Source of the DNA: Manis javanica
Lineage: Eukaryota > Chordata > Mammalia > Pholidota > Manidae
Length of the DNA: 64,000 bases
Reading direction: 5' to 3'
Assembly: GCF_040802235.1 (NCBI RefSeq)
Contig: NC_133158.1
Location: forward strand, 153,400,401 to 153,464,400
Shown here: positions 24,954 through 35,895 of the stretch, in pieces
How the letters are laid out: each line of letters starts with the position of its first letter
Position numbering within the stretch: position 1 is the stretch's first letter
Notes under the pieces: generated by a model
Told to the model about the DNA's origin: nothing
Seen by the model: the letters and a program-made list of their open reading frames with translations, nothing else
Database searches by the model: none
Made by a program: the position numbers and the translations under genes

Positions 24954-27900
24954 ATGGCAATAAGTACATATCTTTCAATAGTCACCCTAAATGTAAATGG
25001 ACTTAATGCACCAATCAAAAGACATAGAGTAATAGAATGGATAAAAAAGCAAGACCCATCTATATGCTGCTTACAAGAAACTCACCTTAAACCCAAAGAT
25101 AAGCATAGACTAAAAGTCAAGGGATGGAAAAACATATTTCAGGCAAACAACAGTGAGAAGAAAGCAGGGGTTGCAGTACTAATATCAGACAAAATAAACT
25201 TCAAAACAAAGAAAGTAACAAGAGATAAAGAAGGCCACTACATAATGATAAAGGGCTTAGTCCAACAAGAGGATATAACCATTCTAAATATATATGCACC
25301 CAATACAGGAGCACCAGCATATGTGAAGCAAATACTAACAGAACTAAAGAGGGAAATAGACTGCAATGCATTCATTGTAGGAGACTTCAACACACCACTC
25401 ACCCCAAAGGATAGATCCACCGGGCAGAAAATAAGTAAAGACACACAGGCACTGAACAACACACTAGAACAGATGGACCTAATAGACATCTATAGAACTT
25501 TACATCCAAAAGCAACAGGATATACATTCTTCTCAAGTGCACATGGAACATTCTCTAGAATAGACCACATACTAGCTCACAAAAAGAGCCTCAGTAAATT
25601 CCACAATATTGAAATTCTACCAACCAATTTTTCAGACCACAAAGGTATGAAAGTAGAAATAAATTCTACAAAGAAAACAAAAAGGCTCACAAACACATGG
25701 AGGCTTAACAACATGCTACTAAATAATCAATGGATCAATGAACAAATCAAAATAGAGATCAAGGAATATATAGAAACAAATGACAACAACAACACTAAGC
25801 CCCAACTTCTGTGGGATGCAGCGAAAGCAGTCTTAAGAGGAAAGTATATAGCAATCCAGGCACACTTGAAGAAGGAAGAACAATCCCAAATGAATAGTCT
25901 AACATCACAATTATTAAAACTGGAAAAAGAAGAACAAATGAGGCCTAAAGTCAGCAGAAGGAGGGACATAATAAAGATCAGAGAAGAAATAAACAAAATT
26001 GAGAAGAATAAAACAATAGCAAAAATCAACGAAACCAAGAGCTGGTTCTTTGAGAAAATAAACAAAATAGATAAGCCTCTAGCCCAACTTATTAAGAGAA
26101 AAAGAGAGTCAACACAAATCAACATAATCAGAAATGAGAATGGAAAAATCACGACAGACTCCACAGAAATACAAAGAATTATTAAAGACTACTATGAAAA
26201 CCTATATGCCAACAAGCTGGAAAACCTAGAAGAAATGGACAACTTCCTAGAAAAATACAACCTCCCAAGACTGACCAAGGAAGAAACACAAAAGTTAAAC
26301 AAACCAATTACAAGCAAAGAAATTGAAACAGTAATCAAAAAACTACCCAAGAACAAAACCCCGGGGCCGGACGGATTTACCTCGGAATTTTATCAGACAC
26401 ACAGAGAAGACATAATACCCATTCTCCTTAAAGTGTTCCACAAAATAGAAGAAGAGGGAATACTCCCAAACTCATTCTATGAAGCCAACATCACCCTAAT
26501 ACCAAAACCAGGCAAAGACCCCACCAAAAAAGAAAATTACAGACCAATATCCCTGATGAACGTAGATGCAAAAATACTCAATAAAATATTAGCAAACAGA
26601 ATTCAACAGTATATCAAAAGGATCATACACCATGACCAAGTGGGGTTCATCCCAGGGATGCAAGGATGGTACAACATTCGAAAATCCATCAACATCATCC
26701 ACCACATCAACAAAAAGAAAGACAAAAACCACATGATCATCTCCATAGATGCTGAAAAAGCATTTGACAAAATTCAACATCCATTCATGATAAAAACTCT
26801 CAGCAAAATGGGAATAGAGGGCAAGTACCTCAACATAATAAAGGCCATATATGATAAACCCACAGCCAGCATTATACTGAACAGCGAGAAGCTGAAAGCA
26901 TTTCCACTGAGATCGGGAACCAGACAGGGATGCCCACTCTCCCCACTGTTATTTAACATAGTACTGGAGGTCCTAGCCACGGCAATCAGACAAAACAAAG
27001 AAATACAAGGAATCCAGATTGGTAAAGAAGAAGTTAAACTGTCACTATTTGCAGATGATATGATACTGTACATAAAAAACCCTAAAGACTCCACTCCAAA
27101 ACTACTAGAACTGATATCGGAATACAGCAAAGTTGCAGGATACAAAATCAACACACAGAAATCTGTAGCTTTCCTATACACTAACAACGAATCAATAGAA
27201 AGAGAAATCAGGAAAACAATTCCATTCACCATAGCATCAAAAAGAATAAAATACCTAGGAATAAACCTAACCAAGGAAGTGAAAGACTTATACTCTGAAA
27301 ACTACAAGTCACTCTTAAGAGAAATTAAAGGGGACACTAATAAATGGAAACTCATCCCATGCTCATGGCTAGGAAGAATTAATATCGTCAAAATGGCCAT
27401 CCTGCCAAAAGCAATATACAAATTTGATGCAATCCCTCTCAAATTACCAGCAACATTCTTCAATGAATTGGAACAAATAATTCAAAAATTCATATGGAAA
27501 CACCAAAGACCCCGAATAGCCAAAGCAATCCTGAAAAAGAAGAATAAAGTAGGGGGGATCTCACTCCCCAACTTCAAGCTCTACTACAAAGCCATAGTAA
27601 TCAAGACAATTTGGTACTGGCACAAGAACAGAGCCACAGACCAGTGGAACAGATTAGAGACCCCAGAAATTAACCCAAACATATATGGTCAATTAATATT
27701 TGATAAAGGAGCCATGGACATACAATGGCAAAATGACAGTCTCTTCAACAGATGGTGCTGGCAAAACTGGACAGCTACATGTAGGAGAATGAAACTGGAC
27801 CATTGTCTAACCCCATATACAAAGGTAAACTCAAAATGGATCAAAGACCTGAATGTAAGTCACGAAACCATTAAACTCTTGGAAAAAAACATAGGCAAAA

Positions 27901-28769
27901 ACCTCTTAGACATAAACATGAGTGATCTCTTCTTGAACATATCTCCCCGGGCAAGGAAAACAACAGCAAAAATGAGCAAGTGGGACTACATTAAGCTGAA
28001 AAGCTTCTGTACAGCGAAAGACACCATCAATAGAACAAAAAGGAACCCTACAGTATGGGAGAATATATTTGAAAATGACAGATCTGATAAAGGCTTGACG
28101 TCCAGAATATATAAAGAGCTCACACGCCTCAACAAACAAAAAACAAATAACCCAATTAAAAAATGGGCAGAGGAACTGAACAGACAGTTCTCCAAAAAAG
28201 AAATACAGATGGCCAAGAGACACATGAAAAGATGCTCCACATCGCTAATTATCAGAGAAATGCAAATTAAAACTACAATGAGGTATCACCTCACACCAGT
28301 AAGGATAGCTGCCATCCAAAAGACAAACAACAACAAATGTTGGCGAGGCTGTGGAGAAAGGGGAACCCTCCTACACTGCTGGTGGGAATGTAAATTAGTT
28401 CAACCATTGTGGAAAGCAGTATGGAGGTGCATCAAAATGCTCAAAACAGACCTACCATTTGACCCAGGAATTCCACTCCTAGGAATTTACCCTAAGAATG
28501 CAGCAATCAAGTTTGAGAAAGACAGATGCACTCCTATGTTTATCGCAGTACTATTTACAATAGCAAAGAATTGGAAGCAACCTAAATGTCCATCTGTAGA
28601 TGAATGGATAAAGAAGATGTGGTACATATACACAATGGAATACTACTCAGCCATAAGAAGTGGAAAAATCCAACCATTTGCAGCAACATGGATGGAGCTG
28701 GAGAGTATTATGCTCAGTGAAATAAGCCAAGCGGAGAAAGAGAAATACCAAATGATTTCACTCATCTGA
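24954..28769 (+). CDS. L1 ORF2 protein (endonuclease and reverse transcriptase)
   Basis: Intact 1271-codon frame. The ATG at 24954 is chosen because MAIST... aligns with the usual L1 ORF2 start; the open frame extends a little upstream without an ATG. The N-terminal AP-type endonuclease shows [10 protein letters not shown] (catalytic Asn13) and CCLQETH (Glu42), plus GDFNTPL and SDHKGM motifs. Reverse transcriptase: palm motif FADD at residues 699-702, preceded by [14 protein letters not shown]. The cysteine-rich C terminus (from Cys1129, C-x3-C-x7-H-x4-C) ends shortly before the stop. ORF2p nicks target DNA and primes reverse transcription at the nick. Length matches the human protein (1275 aa). 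No inactivating change seen; enzymatic activity is an inference. Confidence 0.96.
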   Translation: MAISTYLSIVTLNVNGLNAPIKRHRVIEWIKKQDPSICCLQETHLKPKDKHRLKVKGWKNIFQANNSEKKAGVAVLISDKINFKTKKVTRDKEGHYIMIKGLVQQEDITILNIYAPNTGAPAYVKQILTELKREIDCNAFIVGDFNTPLTPKDRSTGQKISKDTQALNNTLEQMDLIDIYRTLHPKATGYTFFSSAHGTFSRIDHILAHKKSLSKFHNIEILPTNFSDHKGMKVEINSTKKTKRLTNTWRLNNMLLNNQWINEQIKIEIKEYIETNDNNNTKPQLLWDAAKAVLRGKYIAIQAHLKKEEQSQMNSLTSQLLKLEKEEQMRPKVSRRRDIIKIREEINKIEKNKTIAKINETKSWFFEKINKIDKPLAQLIKRKRESTQINIIRNENGKITTDSTEIQRIIKDYYENLYANKLENLEEMDNFLEKYNLPRLTKEETQKLNKPITSKEIETVIKKLPKNKTPGPDGFTSEFYQTHREDIIPILLKVFHKIEEEGILPNSFYEANITLIPKPGKDPTKKENYRPISLMNVDAKILNKILANRIQQYIKRIIHHDQVGFIPGMQGWYNIRKSINIIHHINKKKDKNHMIISIDAEKAFDKIQHPFMIKTLSKMGIEGKYLNIIKAIYDKPTASIILNSEKLKAFPLRSGTRQGCPLSPLLFNIVLEVLATAIRQNKEIQGIQIGKEEVKLSLFADDMILYIKNPKDSTPKLLELISEYSKVAGYKINTQKSVAFLYTNNESIEREIRKTIPFTIASKRIKYLGINLTKEVKDLYSENYKSLLREIKGDTNKWKLIPCSWLGRINIVKMAILPKAIYKFDAIPLKLPATFFNELEQIIQKFIWKHQRPRIAKAILKKKNKVGGISLPNFKLYYKAIVIKTIWYWHKNRATDQWNRLETPEINPNIYGQLIFDKGAMDIQWQNDSLFNRWCWQNWTATCRRMKLDHCLTPYTKVNSKWIKDLNVSHETIKLLEKNIGKNLLDINMSDLFLNISPRARKTTAKMSKWDYIKLKSFCTAKDTINRTKRNPTVWENIFENDRSDKGLTSRIYKELTRLNKQKTNNPIKKWAEELNRQFSKKEIQMAKRHMKRCSTSLIIREMQIKTTMRYHLTPVRIAAIQKTNNNKCWRGCGERGTLLHCWWECKLVQPLWKAVWRCIKMLKTDLPFDPGIPLLGIYPKNAAIKFEKDRCTPMFIAVLFTIAKNWKQPKCPSVDEWIKKMWYIYTMEYYSAIRSGKIQPFAATWMELESIMLSEISQAEKEKYQMISLI

Positions 28770-29145
28770 GGAGTATAGGAACAAAGGAAAAACTGAAGGA
28801 ACAAAACAGCAGCAGAATTACAGAACCCAAAAATGGACTAACAGGTACCAAAGGGAAAGGAACTGGGGAGGATGGGTGGGCAGGGAGGGATAAGGGGGGG
28901 GAAGAAGAAGGGGGGTATTAAGATTAGCATGCATGGGGGGGAGGGAGAAAGGGGAGGGTGGGCTGCACAACACAGAGAGGACAAGTAGTGACTCTACAAC
29001 ATTTTGCTAAGCTGATGGACAGTAACCGTAATGTGGTTGTTAGGGGGGACCTGATATAGGGGAGAGCATAGTAAACATAGTATTCTTCAGGTAAGTGTAG
29101 ATTAAAAATTTAAAAAAAAAAAAAAAAGAAAGAAAGAAAGAAAAG
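28770..29145 (+). other. L1 3' UTR and its own A-rich tail
   Basis: G-rich 3' UTR (about 28860-28960, runs of 4-8 G) as in many mammalian L1s. It ends 'gtgtagattaaaaattt' followed by A15 and (GAAA)n. I see no AATAAA near this end, which fits transcriptional read-through into the downstream ERV sequence. Confidence 0.85.
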
Positions 29146-29309
29146 GGGGATTACTCCTTAACAGGATAAAACTATTGGTAAATCAAAGATCAACGCATGC
29201 TTTAAATATCCTTAATGTTGATCACTTAAAGGGTGTCAGATGATCAGCTATGGAGGTACTCTTTTCTGATAATATTCCTTTCTCTTAATTAAAAAAAAAA
29301 AAAAAAAGC
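29146..29309 (+). other. Transduced single-copy flank with internal A-run
   Basis: Non-L1 sequence between the L1 tail and the ERV part. It ends in A17 (29291-29307). The inner A-run suggests the source locus already held a retroposed end, so the transduced block is itself composite. Confidence 0.55.
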
Positions 29310-30624
29310 AGTTACTGTGTGCTGACCTCCAATGAGTTCTGCACAGTGGTATAGAGGGCATGTCAAAGTGTGGGCAAAGGGTCTGTTTGTTTCTACGCAG
29401 AAGATCAAGGCCTAGCTTGGATACCCAGAAAATGAACTAAGATACGATATGAGGAGGAGCTTCCGGCATCAGCACTCTCTGGAGGACTCGTGCCGGGGGA
29501 TGATCATCAAAAAGCCTCCACAGGGATCCGGACGATGCTGCGGTTGTGGCTGCATCCAGCCCACCATCTCCTGGACTTGCCATGAGAAGGAGGAGGGAGA
29601 TGTCTAGGCTGGCATGTGCATACAGTGAGACAACGAATTTGACTGGATCTGTACTGTTGGAACTCAACCAGGAGTTGGGAGGGGTGCAAGTTGTAGCACC
29701 CCAAAATCTCATGACTATAGACTATCTATGGTTAAAAGAACATATGGGATGTGAACAGATCCCAGAAATGGGCTGCTTTAATTTGTCTGATGGTTCAAGT
29801 ACAGTTGGAAAATATCCATCATATCATAGATAAATTTTCACAAATGCCTAGGGTGCCTAAATGGTTTTCTTGGCTTCACTGGAGATGGCTGGTAATTATA
29901 GATTTGCTTTGTTTATGTCACCGTATTCCTATTATGTCAATATGTGTGTGCAAATTAGTTAGTAGTTTAAAACCTATACATACTTAAGGTACTATACAAG
30001 AAGATATGTCAAAGAAATAATCAATCCTCCCAAGTTTCCTTCATATGCTACATCTATAGCTTTTCTTCTTCCTTCCTAATTACAAACTTTAAATAGAATT
30101 CGTGCCTCATATCGAATTTACCGAGTATCATAATTCCTCCAGGTGGTAAAGATACCTCGAGACAAGTGCTGGGCATAGAAGCCACAGGGCATAAATCTGC
30201 AAAGAAGTAAAAAGCTAACCTTTGCAAACAATATGGCTTCTCTCTCACTTACCAACTTTACATTTCCCTGTATGGCCCCGGAAGATGACTGGTTAGCCAG
30301 AGACGGGTAAGATTCCTCAAGGGAGGAACAACCTAAGACAGGCACAGTCGCAGGGGGGCCATCAGGTGAGAATTTGGGGATCAACAGAGGTGAGGCTCAG
30401 AACCTCACCCCCCCTGCTTTGAGAGAAATCTTCTGCATCCGTGGATGTTTTGCTGCCCTTGTCTAGCCTGGATTAATACTTAGTCCATAGGCACACACCT
30501 GATAATCTGATCATCTACATTTGCCTTCTTACAGCACTAAACTATGTTTTCTACCTTTATCTTGCATCTACCTACCACTTCAGCATTTTATTAAAAATAA
30601 AAATAATAATAATAATAGGAGAAA
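29310..30624 (+). pseudogene. ERV internal 3' region with env transmembrane remnant
   Basis: Between about 29555 and 29830 one frame reads as a retroviral Env transmembrane subunit: a heptad segment (LLELNQELGGVQVV), then the immunosuppressive-domain and disulfide-loop region (GCEQIPEMGCFNLSD). The loop resembles the CX6CC class of covalently linked Env (alpha- and gammaretrovirus-type), but the first of the paired cysteines is glycine. The frame closes at 29833, before the region where a membrane anchor would lie. No signal peptide, SU or pol is seen. Downstream to 30600 is non-coding env-to-LTR spacer. A dead fragment, known here only as an L1-carried passenger. Confidence 0.75.
30612..30624 (+). 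other. Polypurine tract of the ERV
   Basis: A purine run (taggagaaa) ends directly at the LTR's TGTGGG start. The sister copies have 'agggagaaa' (47906-47917) and 'ggagaaa' (about 55138) at the same place. The tract primes plus-strand DNA synthesis in retroviruses. Confidence 0.75.
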
Positions 30625-30947
30625 TGTGGGATCAACATATAAATCAAGTACAAAAATCAAATGAATATTCATATTTGACCTGATGGTTTATAGGTCATAT
30701 TGCATGATCAAAACCGAAAGTTTCTGTGATGACTGCCCTTGTACTGTTCACCATGTAAGAATTTATTCACTCTGTAAGAATTCGTTCACCATGTAAGAAC
30801 TTGTTCGTTATGCTTCAGAAGATTGGAGACTGACGAGAATTAGGCTTGAGATGGATTAATGATTGTACATTGAGCATTGACCCCCCTATACTGAATTTTA
30901 TTGTTGTTAACAACCATTTGATCAATAAATATGAGAGATGCCCTCTC
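30625..30947 (+). mobile_element. ERV LTR, U3 and R part, ending at poly(A) site
   Basis: Begins TGTGGG right after the polypurine tract. It contains three imperfect direct repeats of about 17 bp (around 30747-30805, 'caccatgtaagaa' type). It has AATAAA at 30924-30929 and changes to pure A at 30948. U5 is absent, as expected if the copy derives from polyadenylated RNA. Nearly the same segment ends the retroposons at 47872 and 55092. Confidence 0.85.
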
Positions 30948-30955
30948 AAAAAAAA

Positions 30956-30973
30956 AAAAAAGCAACTGTAGCA
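30956..30973 (+). repeat. Target-site duplication, right copy
   Basis: Perfect repeat of 22397-22414. It directly follows the terminal A-run of the LTR tail. Confidence 0.95.
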
Positions 30974-31215
30974 ACTATTCCTGCTCACAACTCTGCACCT
31001 TTGCACACACACTTACTTTATGTTTCTCCATAATATGTATGACCTTCAGGCTTACTCATTATTGTGTGGTCCTCCCCCAGTCTAAGCACCATGAGTGAGA
31101 GCAGAAACCTTGTATATTGCTGCTTTCCCAGGGCCTACGATGGTGCATATTGTACACACATATATATAAGTACACATTCAATAAATATTTTTTGAATGAC
31201 TGAATTATTGAGTGT
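30974..31215 (+). repeat. L2 3' end, 3' part
   Basis: Continues the L2 interrupted at 22396: 'tctaagcaccatgagtgagagcagaaacc', 'cccagggcctacgatggtgc', then 'cattcaataaatattttttgaatgactgaa', the usual L2 terminus. Confidence 0.8.
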
Positions 31216-31704
31216 ATTAAATGGATGGATGAATAGGAAGTTCTGTAGGGGGCAGGAAGGGGGGTTGGTGCTGGAGTGGTTTGCTTCAGTAAGGATAAAG
31301 GGTACCTACTTCTCTGTAACTGCATGGACAGTCCAGTGACAAGAAACAAGAAACACAGGCTTATAGATTGAAAGAGATGGAGTCAAAAGGGCAGTGAAGC
31401 TGGGCTTGACCTCAAAAGAACCAGTGAGAGGATATGAAGTCAGGGAGGAGAGAGCAGGAGGACTGAGAGACTTAGGGAAGAGGAGAGTGTTTGCTCATCA
31501 CCCCTTTCCCAAGGTGGTCTCTGCTGGTTACACAGCAATCGGGGGGAGAGCAGAGAGCATTGCATGTAAAACAGCAAGGGGAAAGATAAAGTGTACGTCA
31601 GTGCCAGTCAAGAGGCATTAAACATGTTTTCAGAAATCATCTTTTGAAAGGAGCTTATGGAAAAGAAGGGGGGGACATCTGACATTTCAAAAAATGCCCC
31701 TCAT
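31216..31704. other. Intergenic stretch, nothing recognised
   Basis: No meaningful open frame. Purine-rich around 31430-31490. Confidence 0.45.
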
Positions 31705-32085
31705 AGCTAATTGCTATGATCTGAATGTTTGTGTGCCCCCAAAAGTTATATGTCAAAATCATAAAGCTCAGTGTGATATTAGGAAGAAGGGCCTTCGGGA
31801 TGTGCATAGGTCATTAGGGTAGAGGCCTCATGAATGGGATTAGTGTTCTTATAAAAGGCTCCCCAGAGAGCTCCCGAGGTCCTTTCAGCAAGTGAAGACA
31901 CAGCATGAAGACAGCAAGAAAAGAGAGATCTTGAACTAGGAAGTGGACTCTCACCAGACATCACTCTGCCACCACCTTGATCTTGGATTTCCCAGCCTTT
32001 AGAGCTGTGTGAAATAAATTTCTGTTGTTTATGAACTACCGAGTCTCTGGTATTTTGTTACAGCAGCAGGCAGGCACATTCTTAA
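31705..32085 (+). mobile_element. MLT1-type LTR (ERVL-MaLR)
   Basis: Full MLT1-like order: 'gctatgatctgaatgtttgtg', 'gatattaggaagaagggcc', 'cttataaaaggctccccagag', 'cttgatcttggatttcccagcc', 'gaaataaatttctgttgttt', 'ggtattttgttacagcagc'. Old solo LTR with an AATAAA-type signal. Confidence 0.8.
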
Positions 32086-33214
32086 TCATTAGCCCTCATT
32101 GAGGCAGAGGTTACTATTCTTTGCTTTCATTCTTCCATTATGAACTAGAGCAATGCTTAGCAAAAACACTCTGAAGAGACCTGGTGCCTTCTTCCTGAAC
32201 AGAGAGCTATCTTCAGCACATTAAAATATTCCACTTGAAATTAGTGAATTCGTGCTGGGGAAAATGCACTCTCTTGCCTTTTTCAAGCTGGTTTGTATTC
32301 ATAACTATCTTCGGAGAGAAAATGGAACATAAAAAGAGAAACAAAAAAACAAAGAAGCTCAGTGCTTTAGCCTTGCTTTCTCCCAGCGCCCATCTCCTGC
32401 TCACAGCCTGATCACCACTCCGCTCTCTGGGAACAGACTTGGAACAGACCTTCCTCCTCTGGAACAAGTCACTCCGTCTATGGAGAAGCAACCGATTGAA
32501 TTTCATGACCTCTAAGATGTCTTCTAGCATCAAAATGCTTTTTATTGCCCAGAAAAGGGTTGGGCTATTTCTTTTTCTGTTTTTAAACTCCACTTACCTC
32601 ATTTGTACCTGGACATCTCTACCCACACTTGCCTGTGCTGGCCCTCCTTCCTGCCCAAGCCTGCTGGAATGCTTTTAAATACTTCTGACTCCCCTCTCTG
32701 AACACCCACATTCTACCCTTCCTTCCAAAGCAGCTCAAGACAATATTCCCTGAATTTGTCTCTGACTTCCTGCAGTGTGCAGGCAGTTTTCTGCCTCTCA
32801 CCCCCCTTGTGTCCCGGTGCCCTGATAGCTGGCTGGACTCCTGCCAGCTGCCCAGTGTTGTTGACAGGCAGCAAGGGCAGAGATGTGCCTCTCCTGCTCA
32901 CTGCGCTGCCATGGCCCAGCACCCAGCAGAGGGCGGGCTTTTAGTGTTCAATAAATGTTGGTTTGATGTGACAGTCATAAAATGTTGCTTAGTGATTCTA
33001 GACACCTAACTTCTACCTTCCCTCTCTCTTCAATGTCCTGTTAATACAAGCGCCCTGGGCTGAAAGGCTCATGGCTGGGAGTCCCTGATGCCAGAAACTG
33101 ACCTGATATTCACAGCTAGACCTCAATATGATTACAAGCTGGTCTGACACAGCTAGCCCATTTTGTTTTCCTGTTGGACAGAAACATTCTGAAAAATTAA
33201 CAACCTCAGAAAAG
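32086..33214. other. Intergenic stretch upstream of the gene
   Basis: No recognised repeat apart from a weak L2-like end near 32800-32960 ('gtgttcaataaatgttggtttgatg'). Short open frames only. Confidence 0.45.
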
Positions 33215-33217
33215 GTA

Positions 33218-33568
33218 CTATAGATGGAATGTTTGCGTCCTCTTTAAAGTCTTATGTAAAAACTTAATCTATAATGTGATGGTATTTGGAAGTGGGGCTC
33301 TAGGGATGTGATTAGGTCATAAGGGCAGAGCCCTCATGAAGAGGATTACTGCCCTTATAAAAGAGGCCCCAGGGAGTGCCATGTGAGGGCAGAGTCAAAA
33401 AACAGGTCTATGAATCAGGAAGTAGTTTCTCACCAGACACCAAATTTGCCACCCCTGGTCTTAGCCTTCCAACATCCAGAACTGTGAGAAATAAACGTCT
33501 AGTGTTTATAAGCCACACCGTTTATGCTATTTTGTTATAATACCCCGAACAGAGTAAGACATAAGGTT
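33218..33568 (+). mobile_element. MLT1-type LTR (ERVL-MaLR)
   Basis: Layout 'tagatggaatgtttgcgtcc', 'gtgatggtatttggaagtgggg', 'gattaggtcataagggcagag', 'cttataaaagaggcccc', 'tccagaactgtgagaaataaac', 'gctattttgttataatac'. Old solo LTR. Confidence 0.8.
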
Positions 33569-34600
33569 ACTCTGAAGCCATGATTAAATGAAACAAAACA
33601 AAGCCATTTTGTAGTTTTGTCTAAGACCAGACAAAAATAAGGTCACTGTGCCAACTCATAGAATGCCCCCACTTTCTGACAGCATCCAATTCTGAGCAAA
33701 ACCCTGCCTCCTTAGACTTTCTCCCAAATCATCTAACCACAGCCTAAACGATTCTTTCTAACATTCTCTTACTAAGATACCTTGCTGCTTGCTATAAGCA
33801 ATAAACCAATTTATCTAATTACGTATGTGTTCCTGGTGGTCTCTGGCTGAAATGCCCTGACAGTTGTAGGCAGTCATTTCACATTCGTGGATGTCCACAA
33901 ACATCCTAGGGGTGTTATTATTCCCAATTTACACCCAGGAAACGAAGGCCTAAAGAGGTCAGGTGATTTAGGAGAGATCATACAAGGGGATGTCTCAGCC
34001 TAACCCTGGTCACTTAACGTGAGGGTCAGTCCAGGCCCTGTTCACAGCACCCGGATGGCCTCTGCCGCGTTTTCACTTCCTGTCAAGCAGCAGAAACATT
34101 TCTTTCTCGAGAGTCCTCTGAAAGGAAGCTGAACTCTACAGCGAAGGTGGACATTCCAAACTGGGTGGGAAACAGATGTCTGTTACATTACTTTGTGTAC
34201 CGCTTTGTGTACACAAATATTTTACAAAATTTTTAGTTAAGTACAAGGAACTGAAAACAAAGCCTAGATGGCCAAACGTGGAAGGGAAGGAAAGGAGGAA
34301 TGGAGGAAAGGGGGGAGGGGGGAAGGGATGGAGGGAGGAAGAAGCAATAAACAGGACCTGGACCAGACCGAGGCACTCCTCGCGCGCAAAAATCTCACTA
34401 ATATTTAAGGCAATATTGTTAAAAATCAAATCCGCAAACTACAACCCAAGGGCCAGTGCCTGTTTTGTCAATAAAGTTTTATCGTTAGGTCCCAACCAGC
34501 ATCTGTCTACCCAAAGACCAAACTCAAGCATCAGCCATACAAAGTGGCCTTCTGGGTGCAGCCGCTCCTCCACCCGCTCAAACCCAGAGAGACTGGCCCC
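33569..34600. other. Upstream flank of CpG island
   Basis: Contains an eroded MIR-like piece around 33905-34030 ('ttattattcccaatttacacccaggaaacgaaggcctaaagaggtc'). It is otherwise unique. A purine-rich run lies at 34285-34345. Confidence 0.5.
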
Positions 34601-34798
34601 AAAGGAAGGAAGACCGTTTTGCTGCAGGTTGCTGGGGGTCTCTGAGACCGCGGAGAGCTGGTGCGAAAGGAGACTGCCGGCCGGGCTCCGCTCAGAGGCT
34701 CTCAGCCCCTCGCCGCCCTTCTCCCCGCCCCGCCGACCCTCGGGGCGAAGGGGTCCTGCCGCTTTAAATCCCCCAGGCTCGGGGCCGCGCGCCCGGCA

Positions 34799-34813
34799 GT
34801 TGCCCAGGGAGAC
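34799..34813 (+). promoter_or_regulatory. X-box-like (RFX) motif
   Basis: Sequence gttgcccagggagac, a GTTGCC half-site followed by an imperfect second half (canonical is closer to GGCAAC). It lies about 145 bp before the ATG inside the CpG island. RFX factors drive ciliary and testis genes; binding here is inference. Confidence 0.4.
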
Positions 34814-34943
34814 GGCGGCCCTGACGCCACCGGGCGCGCGTCCAGGCCCGGTCCGCCCGCGGCGTCGGCCCCGAGCCGCCGAGACCCCGTTTCCCGCCCG
34901 CTGTGGCCAGCTAGCACCGCGTCGCAGCCTCAGAAAGGCCGCG

Positions 34944-35223
34944 ATGGAGGAGGGCCAGGAGCCAGAGGTGGAGGAGGAGGAAAAGGAGAAGGCGGCGAGG
35001 GACAAGGTGGCGCTCCACCGGACGTCCAGCGACGAGTACTTCTCGGACATGAGCGACGGCGCTGAAAGCAATGGGGACGATGACTTGCACCGCCCCCGCC
35101 TAACCAGCGTCGTCAGCCCCAGCCTGAGCCCGACGCCGACGCCGTTGCCCAGCGGGACGACGGGCCTCCTGTGCAGCCCGACGACGAGCAAGACCTCATC
35201 TTCGACCGTCTCGCCCCAGAAAA
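34944..35223 (+). CDS. ERICH6: ERICH6-like, coding exon 1
   Basis: ATG in a good context (gccgcgatgg) inside the CpG island. The acidic start MEEGQEPEVEEEEKEKAA fits a glutamate-rich protein; next come SSDEYFSDMSDG and a Ser/Thr/Pro-rich stretch. The donor at aaaa|gtaccc is chosen because it leaves one base, matching exon 2 (phase 1); it is not a strong donor. An alternative frame (+2) is also open here and looks acidic (35108-35250), so the exon end is the least certain part of the model. The frame is open upstream to 34176 only because the island lacks stops. Confidence 0.68.
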
Positions 35224-35518
35224 GTACCCGCCCTGCGCGCCCCTTCCTCCATGGCTCCCGACCCCTAGGGGGCAGCTGGTTCCACGACTGCTGAGCTGTA
35301 GTCTACAGGGGTGCCTGGTTTCTAAAAACGTGCACACTCCGGTCTATCTCCCCTCTCCTCCCTTCTGCCAAAGGCACTAAAATCTCGGTTGGGCCGTTGT
35401 GCTGGTTCACGATTTAAGAAATAGATGAAACGCTTGGTGAAACTGGAAACTTGGGCCGTGCTGTACTGAGGCTCACATCTGTGGGCCGTCAGGCAATAAT
35501 CGCGTTCTCTCCCCGTGC

Positions 35519-35568
35519 CGCTGTGTGTGTGTGTGTGTGTGTGTCTCTCTCTTTCTCTGTCACTCACT

Positions 35569-35600
<32 letters not shown>

Positions 35601-35603
35601 CCA
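35519..35603. repeat. (TG)n-(TC)n-(CA)n compound microsatellite
   Basis: A TG run (35521-35543), a pyrimidine-rich link, and a CA run (35571-35601). TG and CA arms form an inverted repeat. Intron 1. Confidence 0.95.
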
Positions 35604-35767
35604 TACAAGAACTGCTCTATGGAAACAGTCGGACAAAAACAATTCGATTTTGTGTTTAACTTACTGGACTATAACCATTCCAGTCACTTTCTTAAAAAGA
35701 GTAGAGCAGTTATTTGGGTAGGATTCTCAATCCCCCAGTATGGCATTTTGGCCAGGATCATTCTCTG

Positions 35768-35860
35768 GGGGGGGGGGCGGGGTTGTGTGTGTGTGTGTGT
35801 GTGTTGGGGGGTACGAAGATTGTGTGTGTGTGTGTTGGGGGGTGCGAAGATGCTGTCCTC

Positions 35861-35895
<35 letters not shown>

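Larger units (their letters stand above)
22415..30955 (+). mobile_element. Full-length L1 with a 1.8-kb ERV 3' transduction
   Basis: Order: 5' UTR with 210-bp GC-rich monomers (22415-23834), ORF1 (23835-24758), 195-bp spacer, ORF2 (24954-28769), 3' UTR with L1 A-tail (28770 to about 29145), then foreign sequence ending in an ERV LTR polyadenylation site and a terminal A-run (30948-30960). The perfect 18-bp target-site duplication lies outside the LTR end rather than at the L1 A-tail. One reverse-transcription event therefore copied an RNA that ran through the weak L1 poly(A) signal and stopped at the LTR signal. Both ORFs are uninterrupted. High similarity to other L1 pieces in the window suggests a recently active family. 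Alternative: a composite element family that always carries this tail; other copies would decide. Confidence 0.92.
34610..35310 (+). promoter_or_regulatory. CpG island promoter of the glutamate-rich gene
   Basis: Sharp rise in G+C and CpG density from about 34610 to 35310, in an otherwise AT-rich area. No clear TATA box at a fitting distance, apart from a weak 'ctttaaat' at 34762. The island covers the first coding ATG (34944), placing the transcription start somewhere around 34650-34930. An X-box-like element lies at 34799-34813. Confidence 0.8.

Noticed and set aside
34176..35294. A 372-codon plus-strand open frame over the CpG island
   Set aside because: The upstream 256 codons are open because GC-rich sequence lacks stops. 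The supported start is the ATG at 34944, and the frame past 35223 runs into intron 1.
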